Source: Sphingomonadales bacterium (GTDB lineage: Bacteria; Pseudomonadota; Alphaproteobacteria; Sphingomonadales; Sphingomonadaceae). From it: DNA of 64,000 nucleotides. The translations under genes were made by a program, and so were the position numbers. How positions within the stretch are numbered: the stretch's first letter is position 1; each line of letters starts with the position of its first letter. Shown here in pieces: positions 56,663 to 64,000 of the stretch. The stretch is taken from the NCBI GenBank assembly GCA_004173185.1, contig SEFZ01000015.1:1-64000 (forward strand), written 5' to 3'. The notes beneath the pieces were generated by a model that was given only the letters and a program-made list of their open reading frames with translations, ran no database searches and was not told where the DNA came from.

Positions 56663-57277
56663 TTATTCGCCTTCGGCCGGTGCTTCCGCTTCGTCTTCGT
56701 TGCTGCCTTCGCTCGACTTGAGCGCCGACGGAGCAACGACGGTTGCGATCGTGAAGTCGCGATCGGTGATTGCCGACGTCACACCCTTGGGCAGCTTCAC
56801 TGCCGAGATGTGGATCGAATCGCCGACTTCCACGCCCTTGAGCGAGATCGTGATGTCGTCCGGGATCTTCGATGCGTCGCAGATCAGCTCCAGCTCGTGG
56901 CGAACCACGTTGAGCACGCCGCCGCGCTTGATGCCGGGGGCTTCTTCTTCGTCAGCGAAGATGATCGGAACGTTGACGTGCACGCTGCTGTGCTCGCCGA
57001 TACGCAGGAAATCGACATGGATCGGGCGATCCGTAACAACGTCGAATGCAACGTCCTTGGGGAGCGTGCGCTCGCCATTGACCATCACAACCGAATTCAT
57101 GAAGTGGCCGGTCATCAGCAGCTTCATGAGCTCGCGCTCGTTGACGTGGATTGCGGCAGCATCTGCCTTGTTGCCGTAGATTACGGCGGGTACGCGGCCT
57201 TCACGACGAAGCAAACGGGAGGCTCCCTTGCCAACCTGTTCGCGCGTCTCGGCCGACAGCGTAAGCGTATCGCTCAT
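56663..57277 (-). CDS. rplY: 50S ribosomal protein bL25 (Ctc form)
   Basis: 204 residues: an N-terminal L25 beta barrel that binds 5S rRNA ([40 protein letters not shown]) plus a C-terminal TL5 domain ([35 protein letters not shown]) and an acidic tail ([15 protein letters not shown]). This is the long general-stress form. Start at 57277. Pth follows. Confidence 0.97.
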   Translation of the reverse strand: MSDTLTLSAETREQVGKGASRLLRREGRVPAVIYGNKADAAAIHVNERELMKLLMTGHFMNSVVMVNGERTLPKDVAFDVVTDRPIHVDFLRIGEHSSVHVNVPIIFADEEEAPGIKRGGVLNVVRHELELICDASKIPDDITISLKGVEVGDSIHISAVKLPKGVTSAITDRDFTIATVVAPSALKSSEGSNEDEAEAPAEGE

Positions 57278-57390
57278 GTCGATTCCAATGCGTTAAGTTA
57301 AACAGTCTCCGGCCAGGCCTCCAGGGATGACCCTGACGCGGAACGCGCGCCTATATGCGCGGGAAGGGGAAATGGCAAGCTGTGGGGTGC

Positions 57391-57421
57391 TAGCCCTCTC
57401 CCGCTTTCGCGGGAGGAGGGG
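57391..57421. repeat. Short palindrome (CCCTCTCCCGC/GCGGGAGGAGGG)
   Basis: CCCTCTCCCGCTTTCGCGGGAGGAGGGG is one of three related palindromes here (also about 48806-48826 and 17393-17409). Such elements are frequent between convergent or distant genes in sphingomonads. Confidence 0.6.
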
Positions 57422-57429
57422 CTGCGCGT

Positions 57430-58308
57430 TCAATACGCCACCCGCTCCACGGTCATCCCGCGCTTGGCCAGTTCCGCCTGCACCCCGGCATTGCCCGCCA
57501 GATGCCCCGCGCCGACCGCGACGAACACCGTGCCCGGCTGTGCCATCCGCTTGGCGATCCAGTCCGCCCAGCGCTGGTTGCGCTTGAACAGCAGGGCATC
57601 CGCGACTTCGGGTGACGCGGCGACATCGTCGTTGATCAATGCGGCGAGCCTGTCGGCATCCCCCGCGCTCCACGCGCTCACCGCCTGCTCCAGTGTCTTG
57701 CCCGCATCGGGAAGCCCGCGGATCGTCTCCGCCAGCAAGGCCCGCTGCGCCGCCATCGATAGCCCGTCGAAATAGCCAAGCTGCTCGCGCGCGGTCTCGA
57801 ACCCCGCCACGGGCTTGCCTGCCTTCTTCGCCGCCGCCGTCAGCACGGCTTCCGCACCGTCCTTCGAAGTGTAGCCGAGCTTTTGCAGCGGCATCGATGC
57901 CAGCAACGTGGCGGCCAGCCAGGGCTCGCTGCGGTCGAGCGCAGTGGGCGCCATGCCCAGTCCCTCCAGCGCCTTGCGCAATTTCTGCGCATCCTCGGCG
58001 GATAATTGCTCGGGCAGCGAAGGCCCGGAAGCCGAAGTCCCCAACTCCGCCACCAGCGCGCCCATCTCGGCATCGCCGGGCAGCACCACCTCGAGCATCA
58101 CCGTATCGCTCTTGTCGAACGCCGCCTTCACGCTCTCGTCGAACCAGCTGATCCCCGGCTTGAGCATATGGACGGTGCCGAACAGATAGATGGTCGTATC
58201 GTCATCCCTGACCACCCAGAGCGCAGGATCGGCATCGTTCGCCGCCGGCTTTGCCGAACATCCGGCCAGCGCCAGCAACGCCAGCGCCACAGGCAGCAAT
58301 CGCCGCAT
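57430..58308 (-). CDS. TraB/GumN family lipoprotein, second copy
   Basis: 292 residues with a lipoprotein signal (LALLALAGC, Cys17). The TraB/GumN (TIKI-like) signatures are TTIYLFGTVHMLKPGISWFD near the N-terminus, ETAREQLGYFDGLS in the middle, and VFVAVGAGHLAGNAGVQAEL at the end, with the Glu/His of the presumed metalloprotease site. It is 1 bp downstream of its paralogue, so a co-transcribed duplication. Confidence 0.87.
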   Translation of the reverse strand: MRRLLPVALALLALAGCSAKPAANDADPALWVVRDDDTTIYLFGTVHMLKPGISWFDESVKAAFDKSDTVMLEVVLPGDAEMGALVAELGTSASGPSLPEQLSAEDAQKLRKALEGLGMAPTALDRSEPWLAATLLASMPLQKLGYTSKDGAEAVLTAAAKKAGKPVAGFETAREQLGYFDGLSMAAQRALLAETIRGLPDAGKTLEQAVSAWSAGDADRLAALINDDVAASPEVADALLFKRNQRWADWIAKRMAQPGTVFVAVGAGHLAGNAGVQAELAKRGMTVERVAY

Positions 58309-58309
58309 C

Positions 58310-59344
58310 CTATTGGACCCGCTCGACCCGGAGGCCACGGGCGGCCAGCAATTCGATCACCGATCCCTCTCCGACGAAATGCCCCGCGCCCGCCGCGAAC
58401 AGGATCACGCCCGGCTTGGTCCGCAGCCGATCGATCAGGCTTTCCACCCAGGCATTGTTGCGCTGGACGAGCAGGGGGTCGGCCATCTCCGCGTTCGGAT
58501 CGATGCTTTCGGGCATGATGATCAGCGGCGAATTCGCGCCGACATTGCCCTGTGCCCAGGCATGCGCGACGGCATCGAGCTGCTCATGCGAGCGCAGCGG
58601 CGAAAGCAACGCCGCCTCCAGCATCATCCGCTGCGCGCTTTCGGGCACGGCGTTGATACTGGTTACCACTGCCTTGCTGTCCTCGATCGCGTGAACCGGC
58701 CGGCCAAGACTGCGGAAATGCTTCTCCAGCCAGTCGTCCGCGCCCTGGCTGGGAATATCGCCTGCCAGCATGTCGCGGATCGTGCCGATGCTCATCGCCG
58801 CGATCCAGCTCGGCATCTTGTCGAGTTCGGTCACCATTTCGGCGGGCAGGATCGCCTGCACCTCGGCCAGCTTGGCGCGGGTGCGGTGCGAAACCCGGTC
58901 GATCAGGGGCGGCAAGGCTCCGCCTGCGGGCAGCCCCTCCAGAAACGTCACGTCGTCAGCCTCTTCGTCGATCGATTCGAGCAACAGGCTGTCCGCCCGC
59001 ACGATCACTGCCTCCAGCCCCGGATTGCGCCAGCGGAACCCCGGCGGCAGGCTGTGGACCGTCCCGAAAAGGTAGATCGAGGTATCCGCGTCCGAAATCT
59101 TCCAGATTGCCGGGAGCGGCGCATAAGGCTGGGCCAGCGCGACGCGCGCCATCTCCTTCCTGGTCGCCGCGTCATATAAGGCATCGGCCTCGGGGCGCAC
59201 CGGCTTGCCCGAAAGCGCGAGCCGCTCATCGGGCGAATAGGTCACATAGGGCAGAGCAGGGACGAGGCCCGGCACGTTCTGCGCCACGGCCGCGGTCGCG
59301 ATCGCCAGCGCACCCGCCGCGAGCCCCCAGGCGATTCGTCCCAT
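58310..59344 (-). CDS. TraB/GumN family protein, first copy
   Basis: 344 residues. A signal peptide (AAGALAIATAAVAQ) precedes an extra ~50 residues and the core: TSIYLFGTVHSLPPGFRW, EDSKAVVTSI, AGAGHFVGEGSVIELLAARG. The extra N-terminal region (SPDERLALSGKPVRPEADAL) is absent from the other copy. Likely periplasmic. Divergent from glyQ, 80 bp away. Confidence 0.87.
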   Translation of the reverse strand: MGRIAWGLAAGALAIATAAVAQNVPGLVPALPYVTYSPDERLALSGKPVRPEADALYDAATRKEMARVALAQPYAPLPAIWKISDADTSIYLFGTVHSLPPGFRWRNPGLEAVIVRADSLLLESIDEEADDVTFLEGLPAGGALPPLIDRVSHRTRAKLAEVQAILPAEMVTELDKMPSWIAAMSIGTIRDMLAGDIPSQGADDWLEKHFRSLGRPVHAIEDSKAVVTSINAVPESAQRMMLEAALLSPLRSHEQLDAVAHAWAQGNVGANSPLIIMPESIDPNAEMADPLLVQRNNAWVESLIDRLRTKPGVILFAAGAGHFVGEGSVIELLAARGLRVERVQ

Positions 59345-59423
59345 GTAGCGAGGGTGCGGGGGTGCTCTTCCACTGTCAACGCACATTGACCCTCTGGATA
59401 GCCTGCGCCAAAGCGACGGCGAT

Positions 59424-60317
59424 ATGTCCCAACCTCTCAGCTTCCAGCGCATGATCCTGAAGCTCCACGATTACTGGAGCGAACGCGGCTGCGTCATCCT
59501 GCAGCCCTATGACATGCGCATGGGCGCGGGCACCTTCCACCCGGCGACCACGCTGCGCGCGCTCGGCCCCGAGCCGTGGAACGCTGCCTTCGTCCAGCCC
59601 TGCCGCCGTCCCACCGATGGCCGCTATGGCGAGAACCCGAACCGGCTCCAGCATTATTACCAATATCAGGTGATCCTGAAGCCCAGCCCGCCAGACTTGC
59701 AGGAACTGTATCTCGGCAGCCTCGCCGCGATCGGCGTGGATTTCACCAGGCACGATATCCGCTTCGTCGAGGACGATTGGGAATCGCCCACGCTCGGCGC
59801 TTGGGGCCTTGGCTGGGAAGTCTGGTGCGACGGCATGGAAGTCACCCAATTCACCTATTTCCAGCAAATGGGCGGCTTCGATTGTAAGCCCGTCGCGGGC
59901 GAACTCACGTACGGGCTCGAGCGGCTGGCGATGTACATCCAGAATGTCGACAGCGTGTACGATCTCGCCTTCAACGATAGCGGCGTTTCGTACGGCGACG
60001 TGTTTCTCGAAAACGAGAAGCAGATGTCGAAGTATAATTTCGAAGTCGCCGATACCGAGACGTTGTTCGAAGGCTTCCGCAAGGCGATGGCCGAATGCGA
60101 GAATTGCCTCGCCAACCAGGTGCCGCTCGCTGCCTATGAGCAGGCGATCGAAGCCAGCCACTTGTTCAACCTGCTGCAAGCCCGCGGCGTCATCTCGGTC
60201 GCCGAGCGCCAGGCCTATATCGGCCGCGTCCGCGATCTGGCGAAGGGATCGTGCGAGGCATGGATCGCGCACATGACGCCCGAATGGGAAGCGAAGTTTC
60301 CGGAGTGGACGATATGA
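59424..60317 (+). CDS. glyQ: Glycyl-tRNA synthetase alpha subunit
   Basis: Class II catalytic subunit of the alpha2beta2 enzyme. The 297 residues include [39 protein letters not shown], the motif 2 loop [40 protein letters not shown], and the motif 3 region [14 protein letters not shown]. In most bacteria glyS follows within a few bases; here 241 bp of a repeat element comes between. Confidence 0.98.
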   Translation: MSQPLSFQRMILKLHDYWSERGCVILQPYDMRMGAGTFHPATTLRALGPEPWNAAFVQPCRRPTDGRYGENPNRLQHYYQYQVILKPSPPDLQELYLGSLAAIGVDFTRHDIRFVEDDWESPTLGAWGLGWEVWCDGMEVTQFTYFQQMGGFDCKPVAGELTYGLERLAMYIQNVDSVYDLAFNDSGVSYGDVFLENEKQMSKYNFEVADTETLFEGFRKAMAECENCLANQVPLAAYEQAIEASHLFNLLQARGVISVAERQAYIGRVRDLAKGSCEAWIAHMTPEWEAKFPEWTI

Positions 60318-60318
60318 T

Positions 60319-60551
60319 GTTCACGCAACGCCGCGGCGACGCGACGAAGAAGGGAGTTTTCGCGCGGAGGCGCGGAGGCGCGGAGATAGCGCCCCGCCGC
60401 GCCAGCGGCTCTCAAATCCAGTCGGGTGCCAGCTATCCAGCAGTTTATGGGGCGGCTGACGCCGCCAAACCGCAAACCTCCCCCGCGTCTCGGCGCCTCC
60501 GCGCGAACCCACCTTCTTCTTCCCGTCGCGTCGCCGCGTCGTTGCGTGAAC
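60319..60551. repeat. Large imperfect inverted repeat between glyQ and glyS
   Basis: The left arm (60319-60391) starts GTTCACGCAACGCCGCGGCG and the right arm (60481-60551) ends with the complement; both contain CGACGCGACG, a GAAGAAG/AAGAAGG stretch and GCGCGGAGGCGC, over about 70 bp each with an 89-bp loop. Tandem CGCGGAGG units lie in the left arm. It begins 1 bp after the glyQ stop and ends 7 bp before the glyS ATG. The ORF reading through it is not a gene. Confidence 0.9.
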
Positions 60552-60558
60552 AAATCAA

Positions 60559-62778
60559 ATGACCGAAGACTTCCTTCTCGAACTGCGCTGCGAGGAAATC
60601 CCCGCGCGGATGCAGGAAAAGGCGCGCGCCGATCTCGCGTCGCTGTTCGAAGCCCGGCTCAAGGCGCTCAACCTCCCGTTCGAACGCATCGAGAGCTTCG
60701 CCACCCCGCGCCGCCTCGCGCTGATCGTGCGCGGCGTCGCCGAGCAGACCAGTGCGATGAGCGAGGAGCGCAAAGGCCCTCGCGCCGACGCCCCCGCACA
60801 GGCAATCGAAGGCTTTCTCCGCTCGACCGGGCTTACCCGCGATCAGCTCGTTACGCGCGACATGGGCAAGGCCGGCGAAGTGCTGTTCGCCGTGATCGAC
60901 CGCCCCGGCGTGGTCGCCGGATCGGTGCTCGCCAGTGCGACCAGCCACGTCATCCATAATTTCCCCTGGCCCAAATCGATGCGCTGGGGCGACGCCTCCG
61001 CCTCGACCGAGAGCCTGCGCTGGGTCCGCCCGCTACAGGGCATCGTCGCGTTGCTCGGCGACAAATTGGTGCCGATCGAAACCGCGGGCCTCAAGAGCAG
61101 CTCGCGCACCGTTGGCCACCGTTTCCACCATCCGGGCGTCATCACCATCGGCAGCGCGGGCGATTATGCCGAGAAGCTGCGCGCCTGCCACGTCATCATC
61201 GACGGTGCCGAACGCCGCGCGATCATCGCCGTCGGCGCCAAGATGGCAGCGACCAAGGCCGGGCTTGTGCTGGTCGAGGACGAAGGGCTGCTGTTTGAAA
61301 ATGCTGGGCTCACCGAATGGCCCGTGCCGCTGCTCGGTCGCTTCGATCCGGAGTTCCTGAGCGTACCGCCCGAAGTCATCCAGCTGACGGCGCGCGTGAA
61401 CCAGAAATATTTCGTGTGCCGCGATGCCAATGGCGCGCTGGCCAACGCTTTCGTCTGCACCGCGAATATCGATGCCGCCGATGGCGGCGCGAAGATCGTC
61501 GAAGGCAATCAGAAGGTCCTCGCCGCGCGGCTCAGCGATGCGCGCTTCTTCTACGATACCGATTTGAAGACCCGGCTGGAGGACCTTCAGCCCAAGCTCG
61601 AAAAGATCGTCTTCCACGAGAAATTGGGCACCGTCGCCGACAAGGTCGATCGCGTGGCGAAGCTAGCCCGCTGGCTTGTGGAAGAGGGCATCGTCAAAGC
61701 GGATCCCGACATGGCCGAACGCGCAGCGCGTCTCGCCAAGGCCGATCTCGTCACCGGCATGGTCGGTGAATTCCCCGAGCTACAGGGCCTGATGGGCGGC
61801 TATTATGCCGCCGCGCAGGGCGAGCCGAAGGAAGTCGCCGAGGCCATTCGCGACCATTACAAGCCGGTCGGGCAGGGCGATGACGTGCCGACCGCACCGG
61901 TTACGGTGGCGGTGTCGCTGGCGGATAAGCTGGATACGCTGGCAAGCTTCTTCTTCAGCGATATGCGCCCAACGGGTTCCAAAGATCCATTCGCTCTACG
62001 CAGGGCGGCCATTTCAATGATCGAGTTGATTGTCCGCAACGACATACGTACTCGGTTGAACCTACCGGTTGGCCTTCAAATGGCTCGCGTTGCCGGTAAG
62101 GTAGCGGGCTTGGAATGGGCGCGTAAGTTCGACGCTCTCGTCAAGGCTCGCGCCGAAGGTGGTGATCCGATGCGCGCGGCCGAACTCGAAAAGACGCGTA
62201 AGGAGTTTCTCGACCGGGCAAATTCGCCCGAAGAGCGGGAGCGATTCGCTAAGTTGGCTGATGTTGGGCAGGCGCATCTCCTCGACTTCTTCGCCGACCG
62301 TCTCAAGGTACAGCAAAAGGAAGCCGGCGTCCGTCACGACCTTATCGACGCGGTGTTCGCGCTCGGTGGCGAGGACGATCTCGTCCGCTTGCTCGCCCGC
62401 GTCCATGCGCTGCAAAGCTTCGTCACCACCGAAGACGGCAAGAACCTGCTCGCTGGCTACAAGCGCGCCGCCAATATCCTCAAAAAGGAAGGCTGGACCT
62501 CGGCGGAGCAAAAACCGCTGTCCTACACGCCCGAAACCGAGGAAGCTGCGCTGATCCAGGCGCTCGACACCGCCGCGCCGCTGGCCGATGCGGCGATCGA
62601 GCGTGAGGATTTCGAAGGGGCGATGGCAGCGCTGGCAACGCTCCGCGCGCCGATCGATGCGTTCTTTGAAAAGGTGATGGTCAACGAACCCGGCAAGCGC
62701 GAGGACCGCCTGGCGCTCCTCGCCCGCATGCGCGACGCGGTGCTCAAAGTGGCGGACTTCTCGAAGATCGACGGCTGA
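60559..62778 (+). CDS. glyS: Glycyl-tRNA synthetase beta subunit
   Basis: 739 residues; family members are usually about 690. Visible are LELRCEEIPARMQEKARADL at the start, FPWPKSMRWGD, KYFVCRDANGAL, ARLSDARFFYDTDLKTRLED, DPFALRRAAISMIELIVRND and LDFFADRLKVQQKEAGVRHD. Between the last two lies about 50 extra residues (around 510-570) with codon usage unlike the rest (more CGT, GCT, CTA, ATA). The ATG at 60559 is fixed by homology, but no Shine-Dalgarno is visible because the repeat element abuts it. Confidence 0.97.
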   Translation: MTEDFLLELRCEEIPARMQEKARADLASLFEARLKALNLPFERIESFATPRRLALIVRGVAEQTSAMSEERKGPRADAPAQAIEGFLRSTGLTRDQLVTRDMGKAGEVLFAVIDRPGVVAGSVLASATSHVIHNFPWPKSMRWGDASASTESLRWVRPLQGIVALLGDKLVPIETAGLKSSSRTVGHRFHHPGVITIGSAGDYAEKLRACHVIIDGAERRAIIAVGAKMAATKAGLVLVEDEGLLFENAGLTEWPVPLLGRFDPEFLSVPPEVIQLTARVNQKYFVCRDANGALANAFVCTANIDAADGGAKIVEGNQKVLAARLSDARFFYDTDLKTRLEDLQPKLEKIVFHEKLGTVADKVDRVAKLARWLVEEGIVKADPDMAERAARLAKADLVTGMVGEFPELQGLMGGYYAAAQGEPKEVAEAIRDHYKPVGQGDDVPTAPVTVAVSLADKLDTLASFFFSDMRPTGSKDPFALRRAAISMIELIVRNDIRTRLNLPVGLQMARVAGKVAGLEWARKFDALVKARAEGGDPMRAAELEKTRKEFLDRANSPEERERFAKLADVGQAHLLDFFADRLKVQQKEAGVRHDLIDAVFALGGEDDLVRLLARVHALQSFVTTEDGKNLLAGYKRAANILKKEGWTSAEQKPLSYTPETEEAALIQALDTAAPLADAAIEREDFEGAMAALATLRAPIDAFFEKVMVNEPGKREDRLALLARMRDAVLKVADFSKIDG

Positions 62779-62923
62779 GTGCGCCCTTGGGCAGTGCGAA
62801 CATTAGGGAACATTCGCGGCGTGCCTTGCTCGGGCAAAACCAAAACTTGTGCCTGACAACGCAGTCTGAGCTTCCGGTTTGTTCGCACCTGCGGTAGGCG
62901 CGTCGCAGTGACAAGGGGCTGAG

Positions 62924-64000
62924 ATGACGCAATATGTTTACCGCTTCGGCGGTGGTGTTTCGGGCGGCGGTCAGGGCGATAAGAATTTGCTCGGCGGCAA
63001 AGGCGCGAATCTCGATGGGATGGCGGCGATTGGCCTGCCCGTGCCCCCCGGTTTCACGATCTCGACTCCGGTCTGCGCGCTTTATTACGACAATGGCGAG
63101 AGCTTCCCGGACAGCCTGAAGGCGGAAGTCGCCACGGGCGTGACGCATATCGAAGGCGTGACCGGCAAGAAGTTCGGCGATGCCGCCGATCCGCTGCTCG
63201 TCTCGGTCCGCTCGGGCGCTCGCGTCTCGATGCCGGGCATGATGGATACCGTCCTCAATCTCGGCCTCAACGATCAGACGGTCGTCGGCCTGTGCGATGC
63301 CAGCGGCGATGCCCGCTTCGCATGGGACAGCTATCGTCGCTTCATCCAGATGTATTCGGATGTGGTGCTTGAGCTCGATCATGGCCGCTTCGAGGAAGCG
63401 CTCGAGATCGCCAAGGAAGATCGCGGCTATCATCTCGATACCGATCTCACTGCCGATGACTGGCAGGCGCTGGTCACCGAATATAAGTCGATCGTCGAGG
63501 AATTGTGGGGCAAGCCGTTCCCGCAGGACGTGCACGATCAGCTCTGGGGCGCAATCGGCGCCGTGTTCGGCTCCTGGCAGTCCGAGCGCGCCAAGGTCTA
63601 TCGCCGCCTCAACGACATTCCCGGCGACTGGGGCACTGCCGTCAACGTGCAGGCGATGGTCTTCGGCAATATGGGCGATACCTCGGCAACGGGCGTGGCG
63701 TTCACGCGCGATCCGGCCAAGGGCGACAATGCCTATTATGGCGAGTTCCTGATCAACGCGCAGGGCGAAGACGTGGTCGCGGGCATCCGCACGCCGCAAT
63801 ATCTCACCAAGGCCGCGCGTGAGACTGCCGGCGCCAAGCCGCTGTCGATGGAAGAAGCGATGCCTGCGGCTTATGCCGAGCTGGCCGCCGTGTTCGACCA
63901 GCTCGAACGCCATTACCGCGACATGCAGGATATCGAGTTCACCGTGGAACGCGGCAAGCTCTGGATGCTTCAGACTCGCAGCGGCAAGCGCACCGCGAAG
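62924..64000 (+). CDS. ppdK: Pyruvate, phosphate dikinase (5' part)
   Basis: Interconverts PEP, AMP and PPi with pyruvate, ATP and Pi. The first 359 residues of about 890 are in the window, and the gene runs off the right edge in frame. Seen: [40 protein letters not shown], the ATP-grasp lysine/arginine region [35 protein letters not shown] and [30 protein letters not shown] site precedes the ATG. Confidence 0.97.
   Translation, partial: MTQYVYRFGGGVSGGGQGDKNLLGGKGANLDGMAAIGLPVPPGFTISTPVCALYYDNGESFPDSLKAEVATGVTHIEGVTGKKFGDAADPLLVSVRSGARVSMPGMMDTVLNLGLNDQTVVGLCDASGDARFAWDSYRRFIQMYSDVVLELDHGRFEEALEIAKEDRGYHLDTDLTADDWQALVTEYKSIVEELWGKPFPQDVHDQLWGAIGAVFGSWQSERAKVYRRLNDIPGDWGTAVNVQAMVFGNMGDTSATGVAFTRDPAKGDNAYYGEFLINAQGEDVVAGIRTPQYLTKAARETAGAKPLSMEEAMPAAYAELAAVFDQLERHYRDMQDIEFTVERGKLWMLQTRSGKRTAK

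Noticed and set aside
60251..60562. 103-codon frame across the glyQ-glyS repeat
   Set aside because: It is the translation of an inverted repeat and begins inside glyQ.
62800..62835. LexA-like box (GAAC N GAAC) before ppdK
   Set aside because: The spacing is 6, whereas the alphaproteobacterial LexA box has GTTC N7 GTTC; and ppdK is not a known SOS gene.

Overview
The window is a high-GC chromosomal segment of an alphaproteobacterium, almost certainly a sphingomonad (Sphingomonas or a close relative). Pointers are: split F0 subunits b' and b, a GcrA cell-cycle regulator, an MetZ-type O-succinylhomoserine sulfhydrylase, two-subunit glycyl-tRNA synthetase, a three-gene cytochrome bc1 operon, the bL25 (Ctc)-Pth pair, and several families of short inverted repeats (CCTGAGCTTGTCGAAG type and GTCACCCCGG type) that are typical of sphingomonad intergenic DNA. 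No rRNA, tRNA, CRISPR array, transposase or prophage was recognised. Most of the window is core genome; the accessory flavour comes from small secreted-protein families, duplicated genes and gene remnants.

Layout. 1-1.5 kb: end of the ATP synthase F0 operon (atpE, b', b). 1.6-4.5 kb: small secreted proteins (two surface-adhesin-E-like paralogues and a decayed third copy), a DUF2272 protein and an exported methyltransferase-like protein. 4.6-6.6 kb: uvrC. 6.6-9.4 kb: three tandem paralogues of a six-cysteine secreted family, with a fourth copy at 21.8 kb. 9.6-12.4 kb: a DUF3857/transglutaminase/TPR protein. 12.4-14.3 kb: a coupled polysaccharide deacetylase and FemAB-like acyltransferase. 14.5-17.4 kb: recO, leuB and a GT2-GtrA glycosyltransferase coupled to leuB by an overlapping GTG. 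17.4-21.4 kb: a PMT-family glycosyltransferase, metZ-apaG and a LysR regulator. 22.9-28 kb: AIM24 protein, GNAT, a small membrane protein, a class A beta-lactamase-like serine hydrolase and parE. 28-32 kb: two near-duplicate outer-membrane proteins flanking a membrane chemoreceptor. 32-34.5 kb: gcrA, an ABC-2 permease, a broken DUF1801 gene and a GT51 transglycosylase. 34.9-38.3 kb: argD, a small membrane protein, argF and hslO. 38.4-41.4 kb: a DUF3617-like gene, queC-queE and secreted proteins. 41.5-45.9 kb: lipB, two membrane proteins, GNAT, hemF and trmL. 46-48.7 kb: petABC. 48.8-54 kb: MaoC, a phosphodiesterase, a glutaredoxin-MauE/MerR pair with a recognisable MerR operator, an alpha/beta hydrolase and ychF. 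54-58 kb: a TbpB-like lipoprotein, a TauE exporter, pth and rplY. 57.4-59.3 kb: two tandem TraB/GumN proteins. 59.4-62.8 kb: glyQ and glyS separated by a 230-bp inverted-repeat element. 62.9-64 kb: the start of ppdK.

How the genes work together. Respiration and energy are served by F0 and bc1. Amino-acid synthesis is covered by leuB, metZ and argD/argF; tRNA and nucleoside modification by queC/queE, trmL and glyQS; genome maintenance by uvrC, recO and parE. Much of the remainder faces the envelope: lipid-carrier glycosyltransferases, a deacetylase/acyltransferase module, outer-membrane barrels, lipoproteins and Cys-rich periplasmic proteins. The best candidates for something undescribed are the four-copy six-cysteine secreted family with a TonB-receptor-like 'VTG' N-terminus, the inverted-repeat element wedged between glyQ and glyS together with an atypical insert inside GlyS, and the MerR-controlled glutaredoxin-MauE membrane fusion.
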